A stretch of DNA of 64,000 nucleotides from Saturnia japonica (Eukaryota; Arthropoda; Insecta; Lepidoptera; Saturniidae): NCBI GenBank assembly GCA_033032175.1, contig CM065322.1, forward strand, positions 11,098,001 through 11,162,000. Reading direction: 5' to 3'. Position numbers and translations under genes: made by a program. Numbering within the stretch: position 1 is the first letter of the stretch; the number at the start of each line of letters is the position of its first letter. Below are positions 48,856-59,035 of the stretch, piece after piece. The notes beneath the pieces were generated by a model that made no database searches, was not told the origin of the DNA, and worked only from the letters and a program-made list of their open reading frames with translations.

Positions 48856-49261
48856 CAGTGTGTATTAAAAACCCCGTCGTATCCGTGAAGGTGTTATTAG
48901 GTATCGGGATTATATTCTGTTTATGCTATCTATCTCAGATTTTAAGTAAAAAAAAATTACCCCAAAATTAAATGTAAAAAAATTAGTTAAATGAGGACAC
49001 TTACATGGCAATACAGGCGGCGCGGCGCAGCGTACCGCCATACGATCAAATGTACCGCTGCGCCGCGTCGGGGCTGGCGACGGTGTTATCACGTTTTGAA
49101 AATTTGCTAAATTTTAGGGAAACTAAAGCGTAATATGTTAATTTGAAATCGCAATAACATTTTTATTTTCATAATAAATAAAATTCACATTTTTTTTTGG
49201 TAATATCATTGGGGTAACTATATAACCTTTTCGAATTCGACTGGGTTTTTAATACATATTG
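48856..49261. mobile_element. Tc1/mariner-type MITE with central GC-rich hairpin
   Basis: Inverted ends begin CAGTGTGTATTAAAAACCCC (left) and, read inward from the right, CAATATGTATTAAAAACCCA; similarity extends about 42 bp with a few mismatches. Both sides are flanked by TA, as for Tc1/mariner insertions. In the middle, 49021-49067 forms an almost perfect hairpin (arms CGCGGCGCAGCGTAC and GTACCGCTGCGCCGCG) in otherwise AT-rich DNA. No transposase frame is present. Confidence 0.75.
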
Positions 49262-49374
49262 TATATACGGGAACAACTAAAAATAAATAACACCGTAATT
49301 TTCATTAAATTAAAATACTGTTTTATCCTGCTATCTTATATATTATATCCTACTAACATAATATATGTGAAATT

Positions 49375-49510
49375 TTGTATATTTGTTACTTAATCACGCA
49401 AAAACGACTGAACGGCTTTGGATGAAATTTGGCACAATGATAGTTTATAACCGGGATTAATACGTAACATAGTAAATACTGTTGTTTTCCAATATTCACG
49501 CGAAGAAGTT
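49375..49510 (+). repeat. Interspersed repeat fragment (ACGACTGAACGGCTTTGG type)
   Basis: CGCAAAAACGACTGAACGGC followed by TTGGATGAAATTTGGCACAA and TTTATAACCGGGATTAATAC matches a widely dispersed lepidopteran motif. Only the start is recognisable. Confidence 0.45.
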
Positions 49511-50074
49511 AGAAAATAAAATTATCAATACATATTTGTATAATCAACTGCACATAATTCATTCTTAAGACTGGATGTAGCTAATTTCGATTGCGGTCGT
49601 GGGGCATCCGCAGATAAAAGACAATGTGAATTTGCGTCAGCGAGATGTTGGCAAGCGTCTGTATGCGGCCGGCCGACGATTTGTTTCCATGGTTATTGAG
49701 TTAATATTCCTAGAACTGATACCATAATTTTTTATTCTGACTTAACTGAATAACTAAACTGCTTGAAACTAAATTTGGAGCGTTATAACCGCAATAACAG
49801 CATCTTTTGATTCCAAAACACCTTAATTATATACTACGCATAAATACGTAGCGTTTTAAGATTCGTATGAGGAATATGAACCACTTGCGATGATAGATAC
49901 ATATGAATTGAAAGGAAGCTAATAACAAAAATAGTATCAAATTTCTCAAGTATCTCTCATTCCTATCCATTATCATTTCTCAAGTCAAAAGCCGTTATTA
50001 AAAAGTGTTATCTCTGTAAACTATACTAATTATATTGGAGTTTAGGTTATTAGGTAACAGATTAATTTGTATTC

Positions 50075-50240
50075 TAGTATAGATCTATATAAATAAAAAT
50101 AAAAAGCTCTTCGTTGGTAAGCGCATAACTTGAGACCGGCAGCACCGAACTGGCTCATTCTTTTTCTTAAATGAGTAATTGTCCGAACAAAGTTTTTAGG
50201 AAAACAAAAATTGGAATATTAATCGGGAAATTAGTAATTT
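50075..50240 (+). repeat. Interspersed repeat fragment (CTTCGTTGGTAAGCGC type)
   Basis: TATATAAATAAAAATAAAAAG then CTCTTCGTTGGTAAGCGCAT, AACTTGAGACCGGCAGCACC and GAACTGGCTCATTCTTTTTC. The order resembles the 5' end of a common short insect repeat; the remainder is degraded. Confidence 0.42.
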
Positions 50241-50790
50241 TTAGAAAATTAATAATGCTTTTCTCTATTACATTTTTTTATAAACTCAAGACGATAACTC
50301 ACCATTCGAAAGATGCATATGCGTTTTTCTTATTTTGTTTTGTTCATTATAATTTTGGAAAGTGTTAAAGAAAATAATTTTGGATAGGTAGAGGTTGGAG
50401 AGGTCGAGTTATTGATTATTGGAAATTACAGAACAACGTCTGTCGCACCAACTAGTGATATAAAATTATGCAAAACTGATGAAACTGGACTTCTCTAATG
50501 ACATATTCACATAAATAGACGGGATTCGATTTGAAATCATTATTGTAGGGTGTAGGGATAAACAAAAATATTCTAGACTACGTTACTTACATAATACACA
50601 CACACGTTCATCTACTCGTGCCCACACACAAACATAAACATGTAGACACACACTAACACATAACTATTCTATTTTAGGATACGTAGCTTATTAATCATTG
50701 TCAAATGCTCATTAGTAATTTATTGTATCTATTTTGTTTTTATTCCATTTTATTTTATGTTTTTGTTAATACTTTATAAATGTACTAATT

Positions 50791-50915
50791 GAAGTTTGAA
50801 CCTCACGGTTTCACCCGAGCGACGTTTATTCGAGTAACTCTGCGCCGCCAAGCGCCACGCCGCCGCGTTCTTCTCACGTTCCCTACTTGCATACAGCTTA
50901 CCAGATTGCTTCACG
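50791..50915 (-). mobile_element. Helitron-like family C, copy 7 (3' part)
   Basis: Reverse complement: GAAGCAATCTGGTAAGCTG, GCAAGTAGGGAACGTGAG, a GC-rich block, CTCGAATAAACG and GGGTGAAACCGTGAGG, parallel to the 3' half of copy 6. It explains the local GC peak. Confidence 0.5.
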
Positions 50916-51382
50916 TTCATGATCACAGCTCCGCTCTTTAGAGTCGCAGCATGAAGTTATATAAATCATAGACTTCCTCAATAAATAGACTATAAAACGC
51001 AACAATAATTTTTCAAATTTTACGGGTAGTTCCAATGATTAGTGCATTCGACAAAATGAACAAATATTCTCTTGAGCTCTGTAATATTAATCTATATTAA
51101 TACCAGAGCACAATAATATAATTAAATTTCTACAAAACGCTGAGATAATCGTTAACTTAGCTAATAATTTTGTTAATTGTAAAAAAAAAGTATTTATTTG
51201 TTTATTCGGTAAGTACATAAATCACTTCACAGCACATAATACATTCATTTGTTATGTTTAGCAATCAAGTGGTGCCAATTACGAAGCAATTATTATTATA
51301 TTCTGCTTACTATGCAGCGGTTAAATATCTAAATACTTAAAAAAATATCATTATGAGGTATGATGTGTTTCTATATCTCAAT

Positions 51383-51420
51383 GTGAGTGTGAGTGAAAGT
51401 GTAAGTGTATAGGTAGGTGT
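51383..51420. repeat. GTGAGTGTGAGTG degenerate microsatellite
   Basis: GTGAGTGTGAGTGAAAGTGT followed by AAGTGTATAGGTAGGTGTAGG; simple repeat. Confidence 0.6.
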
Positions 51421-52020
51421 AGGAGCGTACACTTCTGAGAGAATGTATATGCGAGTTGTATGGGTATGTATGTTATACTTATAAGCAATGGAGTAAACTG
51501 GGTCCTTTGTTCCGGTTTCACTTCCGTGATTACTGTTTCAATGGGTTTTTCGATTTTAATTTTTTAGGAAATAATTCCTATTTTCTGAAATAAATCAATA
51601 TGACTAAACTTTGTGTCATCCACGTTAAAACATCTCTGTAAAACAGAGTTCTTTGCGTAATTGTATAATTGTTAATAATTGTAAATTAGAAGCCTCACAG
51701 ATTACACTGAATAAAACAATTTCAAATATATATTGAATGCAAAGAAATCGCATGAGCAATGTATTCGTGTTACTTTTCTTCTGTCTTTGTGCAAAAATAG
51801 CAAACAAAATACGGGTCATCCGATATAAATGTCCACAGCAATCCACTGCAATGTATAACGAACCACAAATAGAATTTTAATCACCGATTCCCGTCACCCC
51901 GTGTATGGAGCTGCTACAAACTACATAATTCAGACAGAAATACTGCAAAGCCGTAAAGTGTAGGGAGTGGTGGTAATAAGAGTTTAATAGTGATAAAAAC
52001 ATTTTTTTATTGTTTAACTC

Positions 52021-52215
52021 ATCTGATGCTGGGTCGAAAAAGAGGTTAGAGAAATTTTATTTGGAGATTTCACTCTACTTAGACCAGTACTGTCTACTAC
52101 TAACACTATGAGATGATTGGTGCAATACCTCCACCCTAAAGAAGATCACAGCCAAATAACTTGGTGTTGTGTTCCTGTGGTGAATAGGGTATTTCCATAG
52201 CTCCTTGGGGAAGGG
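52021..52215 (-). repeat. Interspersed family H, copy 3 (minus strand)
   Basis: Reverse complement: AAGGAGCTATGGAAATACCC, TATTCACCACAGGAACACAA, TTATTTGGCTGTGATCTTCT, TAGGGTGGAGGTATTGCACC and GAAATCTCCAAATAAAATTT. Confidence 0.6.
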
Positions 52216-53099
52216 AGGGTAAAAGTGAGAATTCCTCTCTATCTAGGATAGTCCAAGACTACTGAAGTTCGCAGCCAAATATAAACAATCTGTTGGTGGT
52301 CGCCGTTATTTTTTGATTCCACTGGGATTACCATCAGGCACATGTGCGTCACTTATCCGATTCACAACAAAAAAAGGCGTTTGCGTTTCGTAAATCCACT
52401 ATGTGGTATTTCTTAGAATAAAGAAAACAAAAACAACGGCAATAGCATTCCTCATACAAATTTTAATTACAATAAAAATTCAAGTTAATACAAAGTTAGT
52501 CCCTTCCAGTATTTATTTGACTACGTCAAAGAATGTTTTAAGGAATTCACGTTGAAAGTTCTTGTCACATCGGAGACGTCATCACTGATAGCTCTGTAAA
52601 TAAAATATTCACGTCAAGCTATTTCAACACAAACAGAATAATTTTCATTAATTTTTGATGCAGTAAAGTTTTACAAAACTCTAAATACATTACTGACATT
52701 TGATATTTAAATATAGATTAAAATATGCATTAAAAATTTAGGAACTAGGAGGATATTAGGCCATTTAATTGTGTCTGGTAGACAAGTAGATGATACAAAG
52801 AGAAAAAGAAAAAGATTGTATAGTAATCTTAAAGTTTTGTAATTTGATATTCTGATAAATAAACTAATATATCTTACAATTAAAACCCAACAAAAATAAA
52901 CGTTGTTATTATTTACAAATATAAATACATTTAATACATAAAATAAATTTATTACTTGACTATCATTTTTTTTGGCTTTTATTATTATTTTTACGTGATT
53001 TTAATGTTATTTGTAAATATTTAAATAAGTTAGAATATCCATTCTATTTAGATGTCTACGATACATGTCGTTTTTTGGTGTTTTTGCGCAATCAAGATT

Positions 53100-54221
53100 T
53101 TTATTTAATTACAATAAACAGATATACTTCTTCTTGTTACCCCTTATCCTACATAAGTATAGTCGGCACAACATGTTTTCTTCTTCCACTCTACTCTATC
53201 AAATATAATCTCAGTATTCACACCTTTTATACGGATATCATTCTTCACACAATCTATAAAACATGTTTTCTTCTTCCACTCTACTCTATCAAATATAATC
53301 TCAGTATTCACACCTTTTATACGGATATCATTCTTCACACAATCCATAAAATATGTTTTTTCTTCCACTCTACTCTGTCAAATATAATCTCAGTATTCAC
53401 ACCTTTTATACGGATATCATTCTTCACACAATCCATAAAACATGTTTTCTTCTTCCACTCTACTCTATCAAATATAATCTCAGTATTCACACCTTTTATA
53501 CGGATATCATTCTTCACATAATCCATAAAACATGTTTTTTCTTCCACTCTACTCTATCAAATATAATCTCAGTATTCACACCTTTTATACGGATATCAAT
53601 CTTCACACAATCCATAAAACATGTTTTTTCTTCCATTCTACTCTATCAAATATAATCTCAGTATTTACACCTTTTATACGGATATCATTCTTCACACAAT
53701 CCATAAAACATGTTTTTTCTTCCACTCTACTCTGTCAAATATAATCTCAGTATTCACACCTTTTATACGGATATCATTCTTCACACAATCTATAAAACAT
53801 GTTTTCTTCTTCCACTCTACTCTATCAAATATAATCTCAGTATTCACACCTTTTATACGGATATCATTCTTCACACAATCCATAAAACATGTCTTTTCTT
53901 CCACTCTACTCTATCAAATATAATCTCAGTATTCACACCTTTTATACGGATATCATTCTTCACATAATCCATAAAACATGTTTTTTTTCCACTCTACTCT
54001 GTCAAATATAATCTCAGTATTCACACCTTTTATACGGATATCATTCTTCACACAATCCATAAAACATGTATTTTCTTCCATTCTACTCTATCAAATGTAA
54101 TCTCAGTATTTACACCTTTTATACGGATATCATTCCTCACACAATCCATAAAACATATTTTATCTTCCACTCTACTCTGTCAAATATAATCTCAGTATTC
54201 ACACCTTTTATACGGATATCA
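53100..54221 (-). mobile_element. RTE-type retrotransposon 3' end expanded into a 12-unit 89/90-bp tandem array
   Basis: Units begin near 53171, 53261, 53351, 53440, 53530, 53619, 53708, 53797, 53887, 53976, 54064 and 54153; the last is cut at about 54221. Most are 89 or 90 bp and near-identical. Read on the minus strand each unit encodes DCVKNDIRIKGVNTEI followed by FDRVEWKKKTC, which I recognise as the C-terminus of RTE-clade ORF2 (usual form: W-x-D-C-V-K-x-D-M, then D-R-x-E-W-K-K-K-T-C-C-A-D). The leftmost unit continues into the natural end, KKKTCCADYTYVG then TAA, and into a terminal tail reading GATAAGGGG...AGAAGAAG (about 53125-53155), as in RTE 3' UTRs. So the element's true 3' terminus lies at the left and the amplified codons lie just inside it. 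Units of 88 or 89 bp break the frame, so no long repeat protein is expected. Everything upstream of the C-terminal segment is missing. Confidence 0.85.
53171..54221. repeat. 89/90-bp minisatellite, 11.8 copies
   Basis: Direct tandem repeat without spacers. Variant positions mark a higher-order pattern: the TTCCATTC plus TATTTACACC variants occur in units 6 and 11, each followed by a CTGTC unit (7 and 12), and CACATAATCC occurs in units 4 and 9, all five units apart. Length differences come from a CTTCTTCC/TTTCTTCC slippage tract. Several open frames cross the array on both strands only because the unit lacks stops; they are not taken as genes. Confidence 0.95.
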
Positions 54222-54244
54222 ACTATTTGAATTACTTTTTTTTT

Positions 54245-54640
54245 TAACTCTAGAAGTAATATTGTCAATTCTTATAGCCCATTAATTATCCTAATAGTTA
54301 GACTTCCCATGTATTATAACGTTTAATCAAAATCGGTGAAGAATTAATGTTTTTTTTTTAATTCCTGTTTTTACGGTTCCCAAAAATGCTATTGAAAATT
54401 CTCATTACTTATCATTCATGGAATGACTTATACTTCCCGTGTATGTAATTGTATTAACGAAAATATATTTATTTGTTTTTTTTTTACATTATCTATAAGT
54501 AATATTGAAATTTCTTATACCTTATCAACTTACCGATGATATAAGCATCCCGTGTACAAAATTTCATAAGAATCGGACCGGAATCGGAATCGGAATCGGC
54601 ATATGCACCGGCTGATTTCGGAACATGACAAACCAAAAAA
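54245..54640 (+). repeat. Family F repeat, three internal units
   Basis: Cores near 54258 (TAATATTGTCAATTCTTATA), 54388 and 54500, spaced 130 and 112 bp, each followed by TTCCCGTGTA or ATCCCGTGTA and a CATAAGAATCGG-type block. A GGAATC microsatellite (about 54581-54599) and TCGGAACATGACAAACC close it. It begins 25 bp from the RTE-derived array. Confidence 0.6.
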
Positions 54641-55379
54641 AAATCATAGATGGGTTTATAACTGTTTGTATGGTATTGACCTTATGAATAACAAATGAAT
54701 CCAACACATTAACCGTCCCAATAAAACTTCAAAAATAATTAAAATCATACCTTATTGTACCGGCCTACGGGAAGGTTTTTCGAAAAACCTGAAACTCCCT
54801 TTGTTCCTTTCTTACCAAAAGCATAAATATTAATGTGTTTTTTATACAAACTTTCACCCACGTTTTATTTTTCCCACATGTAGAATAACACAATGAAATA
54901 AATCACTTGTAGCAAAACTGTATAATCTAGAAAATTTACAATAGGTATATCGTTCAGAAAATATAAACTCCCGTGAGGCGCGATTTGACAGCACAAGTCA
55001 TATTCGTATCATAAAATAAATCAGCAATAATGCCGTACTGCGTAGTTAAACAGTTTATATACACTTCAGCCAATCTTAAAAATAATACTGGACTATCATT
55101 TAATAGGTAATTATTACAAATACAATACATTTCTTATTAAGTATAACAATATCAATTAATCAACAAACCAGATTGACAATCAAAAAACTGGTTGGTATGG
55201 CAGCCGATGTCATTTCACCATTATCGCGCATACGTATTTGGTGTTCCCATATTTTAAAAATTCTTATAAAAATGAAGTTCTTACAAATATTAGGACAGTG
55301 TAACATCACACATTAGAAGACTTTCAACTATGACTTTCTACATCATAGAATCGTTCGCGGTGCAGCGGCGACGACGGAG

Positions 55380-55515
55380 CGCGTGACGCGGCGGTGCGGC
55401 GGCAATGCTTCTATAAAGTTCGAGGAGATGCATGGTACGGGACGCAAGTTCAGTGAAACTTTAAAATCCGCAGCGGCTTCAGGGTCCTTAAGGCTAACAG
55501 TATAGTCCGATCTAA
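55380..55515 (-). repeat. Interspersed family I, copy 2 (minus strand)
   Basis: Reverse complement starts GATCGGACTATACTGTTAGC, then CTTAAGGACCCTGAAGCC and TTTTAAAGTTTCACTGAACTT, parallel to copy 3. The upstream GC-rich stretch (CGGCGGTGCGGCGGC, about 55389-55403) may be its divergent interior or host DNA. Confidence 0.5.
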
Positions 55516-55765
55516 AAAAAAAGTGATACGGGACATTCTACTTCTAGTGTTGTATACAAACGAAATGTTGTTCATATAATCAGCCATTGTCAGTAATTAT
55601 ATCTGGCAATATGTAAAGAGTAAAGCAATAAATTATGTAAAGTAATATTTCTGTATAATTTATCAACCAAGTCAAGATCATAATTGCTCAGTCGTTATAT
55701 TAAATTAAAATAAATATATATGGGGGACACAATTTCACAGAAGGCCATTTAATTCCAAACTTTTT

Positions 55766-55960
55766 TTAGAACTGACTATACTGTTAGCCTTAAGAGGCCT
55801 GAAGCCATTAGAGGCTTTACAGCTTCACCGGGCTTGGGGGCGAGCGCGGAAGGCACTCAACTGCTAAAACGAGGCAAGAAGCTCAAGGGTGCCAAAGTGG
55901 CCGAACCTCGGCTTGGGCTGTTGCCGTACATGCAAATAAGTCGGAATCTAATTAAAACTA
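55766..55960 (+). repeat. Interspersed family I, copy 3
   Basis: AACTGACTATACTGTTAGCC, TTAAGAGGCCTGAAGCC, CTTTACAGCTTCACCGGGCT, GGCGAGCGCGGAAGGCACTC and GGTGCCAAAGTGGCCGAAC. Best copy of the family here; head-to-head with copy 2. Confidence 0.62.
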
Positions 55961-56039
55961 ACTATACATATATACATGTATACTTCTTGGAGGAAGAATA
56001 ATATACATGCATATTTTGCATATGTGTAGCATTTAGTAA

Positions 56040-56250
56040 TCTTTCAATTTGGTATTTAATTCCAAACTAAGCAAAACTTGCAAATTAAATTATAGTAACT
56101 AAACAGATATCTACTATAAATATAATATGATACACCCAGACACGTAACTGACAATAATAATGCTCATCGTGTGCGTGTATCGAACCCGCGACCTCTCGGC
56201 TCAATAGTAGGACTTATTACCACTGCGCCACGAAACCTGTCACAATATAA
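56040..56250 (-). mobile_element. SINE family N, copy 2
   Basis: Minus-strand copy with perfect box A (TGGCGCAGTGG) near 56235-56225 and box B (GGGTTCGATAC) near 56190, then GATGAGCATTATTATTGTCAG, GTGTCTGGGTGTA and the 3' part TGCTTAGTTTGGAATTAAAT. The plus-strand frame at 56171-56359 is a shadow. Confidence 0.8.
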
Positions 56251-56334
56251 ATTTTATCGTTGCTATAAAGTAGCAATTTACATTAAATACAAAGTAAGTT
56301 TCAAGCGAATAAATATTTATAGTTTGCAATGCAA

Positions 56335-56535
56335 AAAAATTACAGGCCTGATGCCGTAATGGTAGTGGGTGCGGTTCCCGCATATAACTTATTTTTGTGT
56401 GATGAGCATAATTGTCAGTTGTGTGTCTTAGTGTTAAATATTTATTTATGTATAGTATAATATCAGCTGTTTAGTAACCATAGTACAAACTTTACTTATT
56501 TTGAAATTAAATATCCTGTGCGGAAAAAAAATTAC
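56335..56535 (+). mobile_element. SINE family N, copy 3
   Basis: Plus-strand copy with shortened head (GGCCTGATGCCGTAATGG, GCGGTTCCCGC), then GATGAGCATAATTGTCAG, GTGTGTCTTAGTGTTAAAT, AGCTGTTTAGTAACCATAG and CTTATTTTGAAATTAAAT. It faces copy 2 head-to-head with an 85-bp spacer. Confidence 0.78.
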
Positions 56536-58245
56536 ACGCATGACATTTTATTCACAATTACAAATCATTTACTGATTCGCAAATTGTCCGCATAGATAGA
56601 TGTTTGTTTATATCTTCCTTTCCCTCGAATGAAAAGATCTGCCGAAAATAAGATAAATGACGCAGCTGTGATATATTTATCGTAGGTTCACATATAGATT
56701 CACCACTGTCCGTAAATATGCCTTAAAATTTGTGGACTTGTACTTGTGAGCCGTAAACGATGTTTGTTATACCAAGTTCAACGAGTACAGAAAGAACTTT
56801 TATTGCCAAGCTTTATCGTCTAACTACCGTGAACACACTTGGAAGTTTCTATTACTTCGCAATAGATGGCGGTATTAATGGCTAATAAAGACTTGACATA
56901 TCTATCAAAGAAACTTTATTACTATCAATATGTTTGTCCCTATATGATTTATTGTCGTTGTAAGGATAAGATATATGTTTTTGCCCGGTGATATTAAGAT
57001 GTTATCTAGCATTAATTCAGATAAAAAATTGTGAATATTTATTTATAGAAAAAGGGGACCAGGAAATGACGTCACACGATGGGATTCGACCAATGGTATA
57101 AATCTACGTCAACGGAACCGGAAGGACTGAGGATTGCTATTAACATCTTATTAGTGTTATTTATTTGAATATATTGTTAAACTTAGCTCGTTGGCACTTT
57201 TTTTAAATTAATAATGCATATTATTGACTTTTCTTCACGGGTAATTACTTTATATTTATGATTCTTATTTCATCCCTCTTTTGATTTTAAATTTTACCTC
57301 TTATCTGGTTAAACGTCGAAACAGTATAAATTACGTGTTTTCTTTTATCTAATTCTAGCCCTCAATATCAACCAATTTTCATGAGTGTAACCGTATATCT
57401 CACAGGACCTTTTCAGATTCTTAAAAGTTAATTTTACAAAAATATTCTTCTATAAATGTCACTACGCCATAAAAGAAACCTACTATTCAAATTTCGTATT
57501 TGTAACTTCAGTTTTCGGTTCAACTTACTGGAGCTAATATTAACAGTGGAAGCGTCACCACCAGCTGAAAGTATCTCTATTATATTATAAATATTCCTGA
57601 TATTAGTCAGATGTATCCGAACAAATAGGAACACATTATTCAAACATGTTTTTTACTACAATCTGTAGATAAAAGCTTTGCGACATCAATATAAAGATCA
57701 ACATATCCACAATTGAAAAATATATCAAAATTGAAATAAGGGCCGAGCTGAAGGTATCTTTCTCCCGAGTGCATTAGAAAACTTGCGAATTTTCCTTGGG
57801 GGCAGCCAGCCAGCTGATCAGCCACTATAAGCCAAATATTTTTTTCTCAAGATAAAAATAATAAAAACGAAAAATTCCTTTAATTCTGTTATTTCAATAC
57901 TGATTATTCTAAAGTGGGCAGTTTCCCCTTTCACTGCCCCACGCGGCCAGGATGCAAGATAAAATTATGATAATGTTCCACGCCCCCATAGAGAAAACTG
58001 TATTAAATGTAAAATTCTGCATGTCGTCGACACAATACATGCTTACCTTCACACTTTAAAATAATACAATACTTTCTGTATTAAACAATCTGAAAAATAT
58101 CAAACACATATAAATGCAGTTTTAACACATTTTTAATTATTATTCAACTTATTCTTTATCTGTTTATTTAATGGCAACTGTGTTCATAACAATTTTGCCA
58201 ACCTCAATTGAATACAATAGCTCTATACTTATTCTTATTTTTTAT
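56536..58245. other. AT-rich sequence, motif cluster only
   Basis: Contains the CRE/CCAAT/TATA-like cluster near 57.07 kb. The minus-strand frames at 57434-57825 are short and unrecognised. Confidence 0.5.
57067..57103 (+). promoter_or_regulatory. CRE, CCAAT and TATA-like motif cluster
   Basis: TGACGTCA (57067-57074), CCAAT (57090-57094) and TATAAAT (57097-57103) occur in order within 37 bp, with a further ACGTCA half-site just downstream. The CCAAT-TATA spacing is too short for a classical promoter and no gene is visible downstream, so function is uncertain. Confidence 0.2.
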
Positions 58246-58345
58246 AACTGACTATTCTGTTAGCCATAAGAGCCCTGGAGCCTCGGACGGCTTTTACAGC
58301 TTCACTGTAGCTTGGATTAGAAATCTTCAAACATAGTTCTAACAA
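58246..58345 (+). repeat. Interspersed family I, copy 4 (5' part)
   Basis: AACTGACTATTCTGTTAGCC, ATAAGAGCCCTGGAGCC and CTTTTACAGCTTCACTGTAG; ends soon after. Confidence 0.55.
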
Positions 58346-58934
58346 AAAACGACTCGCTTGCTAAAACTGTTCAGGGAGTTTTTATGCAAAATTAAAATGT
58401 ATGCTCCAAGTTATTATTTATAATCCACTTCAGTTGTGCACAAGAATCAAACTACATTACGTAAACTGCGGCCAAAATTACATATATATAGAGTCAAATA
58501 ACAACACTTTACGTATTAAAATATAAATTACTAATTGAAGATCCCAGTTAGAACTCTGGTCTTTCTGAGTTAGGTCATAAAAAGCTGTATCAGAAGGACT
58601 GAACACCTTTTTACTATATCATACATGAGAAGTGAATCTTTTTAAAATACAATCTATATTTGTCTTTCTCCTTCACTCTGTGTTATATCTTTCACTTCAA
58701 AATGTTATTTCGTACATACAAACATTACATATTTTTCTCTAGATAACGCTTTAATTAAACTTTACCATTAACATACGTGAAAATAAACACTCGTCAGGTT
58801 TCTGTTATAAAAGATTTTACCTATTTCTGACGAAATTTTATTACTTTTCTAGTTTCATATTTTTGTGTTTGCTGATGTTTGTTTAATTTTTAAGTTTAAT
58901 TTCCTATTGCACTACCGACAATAACAATTGTTTC

Positions 58935-59035
58935 CACATTACCGCTCTGGCTAGCTGGTAGAAAATGCTTTAAAGCAGTAAGCTCACCAGCGTACAAACT
59001 AAAAGTGCAATAAATTATTCATTAATTCATTCAAT
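58935..59035 (+). repeat. Non-LTR-type 3' tail, family J copy 2
   Basis: CTCTGGCTAGCTGGTAGAAA, ATGCTTTAAAGCAGTAAGCT, CACCAGCGTACAAAC and GTGCAATAAATTATTCATTA; same order as copy 1. Confidence 0.5.

Noticed and set aside
53075..53967. Several open frames of 70-148 codons on both strands across the tandem array
   Set aside because: They exist because the 89/90-bp unit lacks stops in several frames; 88- and 89-bp units shift the frame and no start, splice or domain logic supports a repeat protein.
53171..54221. CRISPR-like appearance of regularly repeated units
   Set aside because: Units are contiguous with no unique spacers, and the context is a eukaryotic retrotransposon end.
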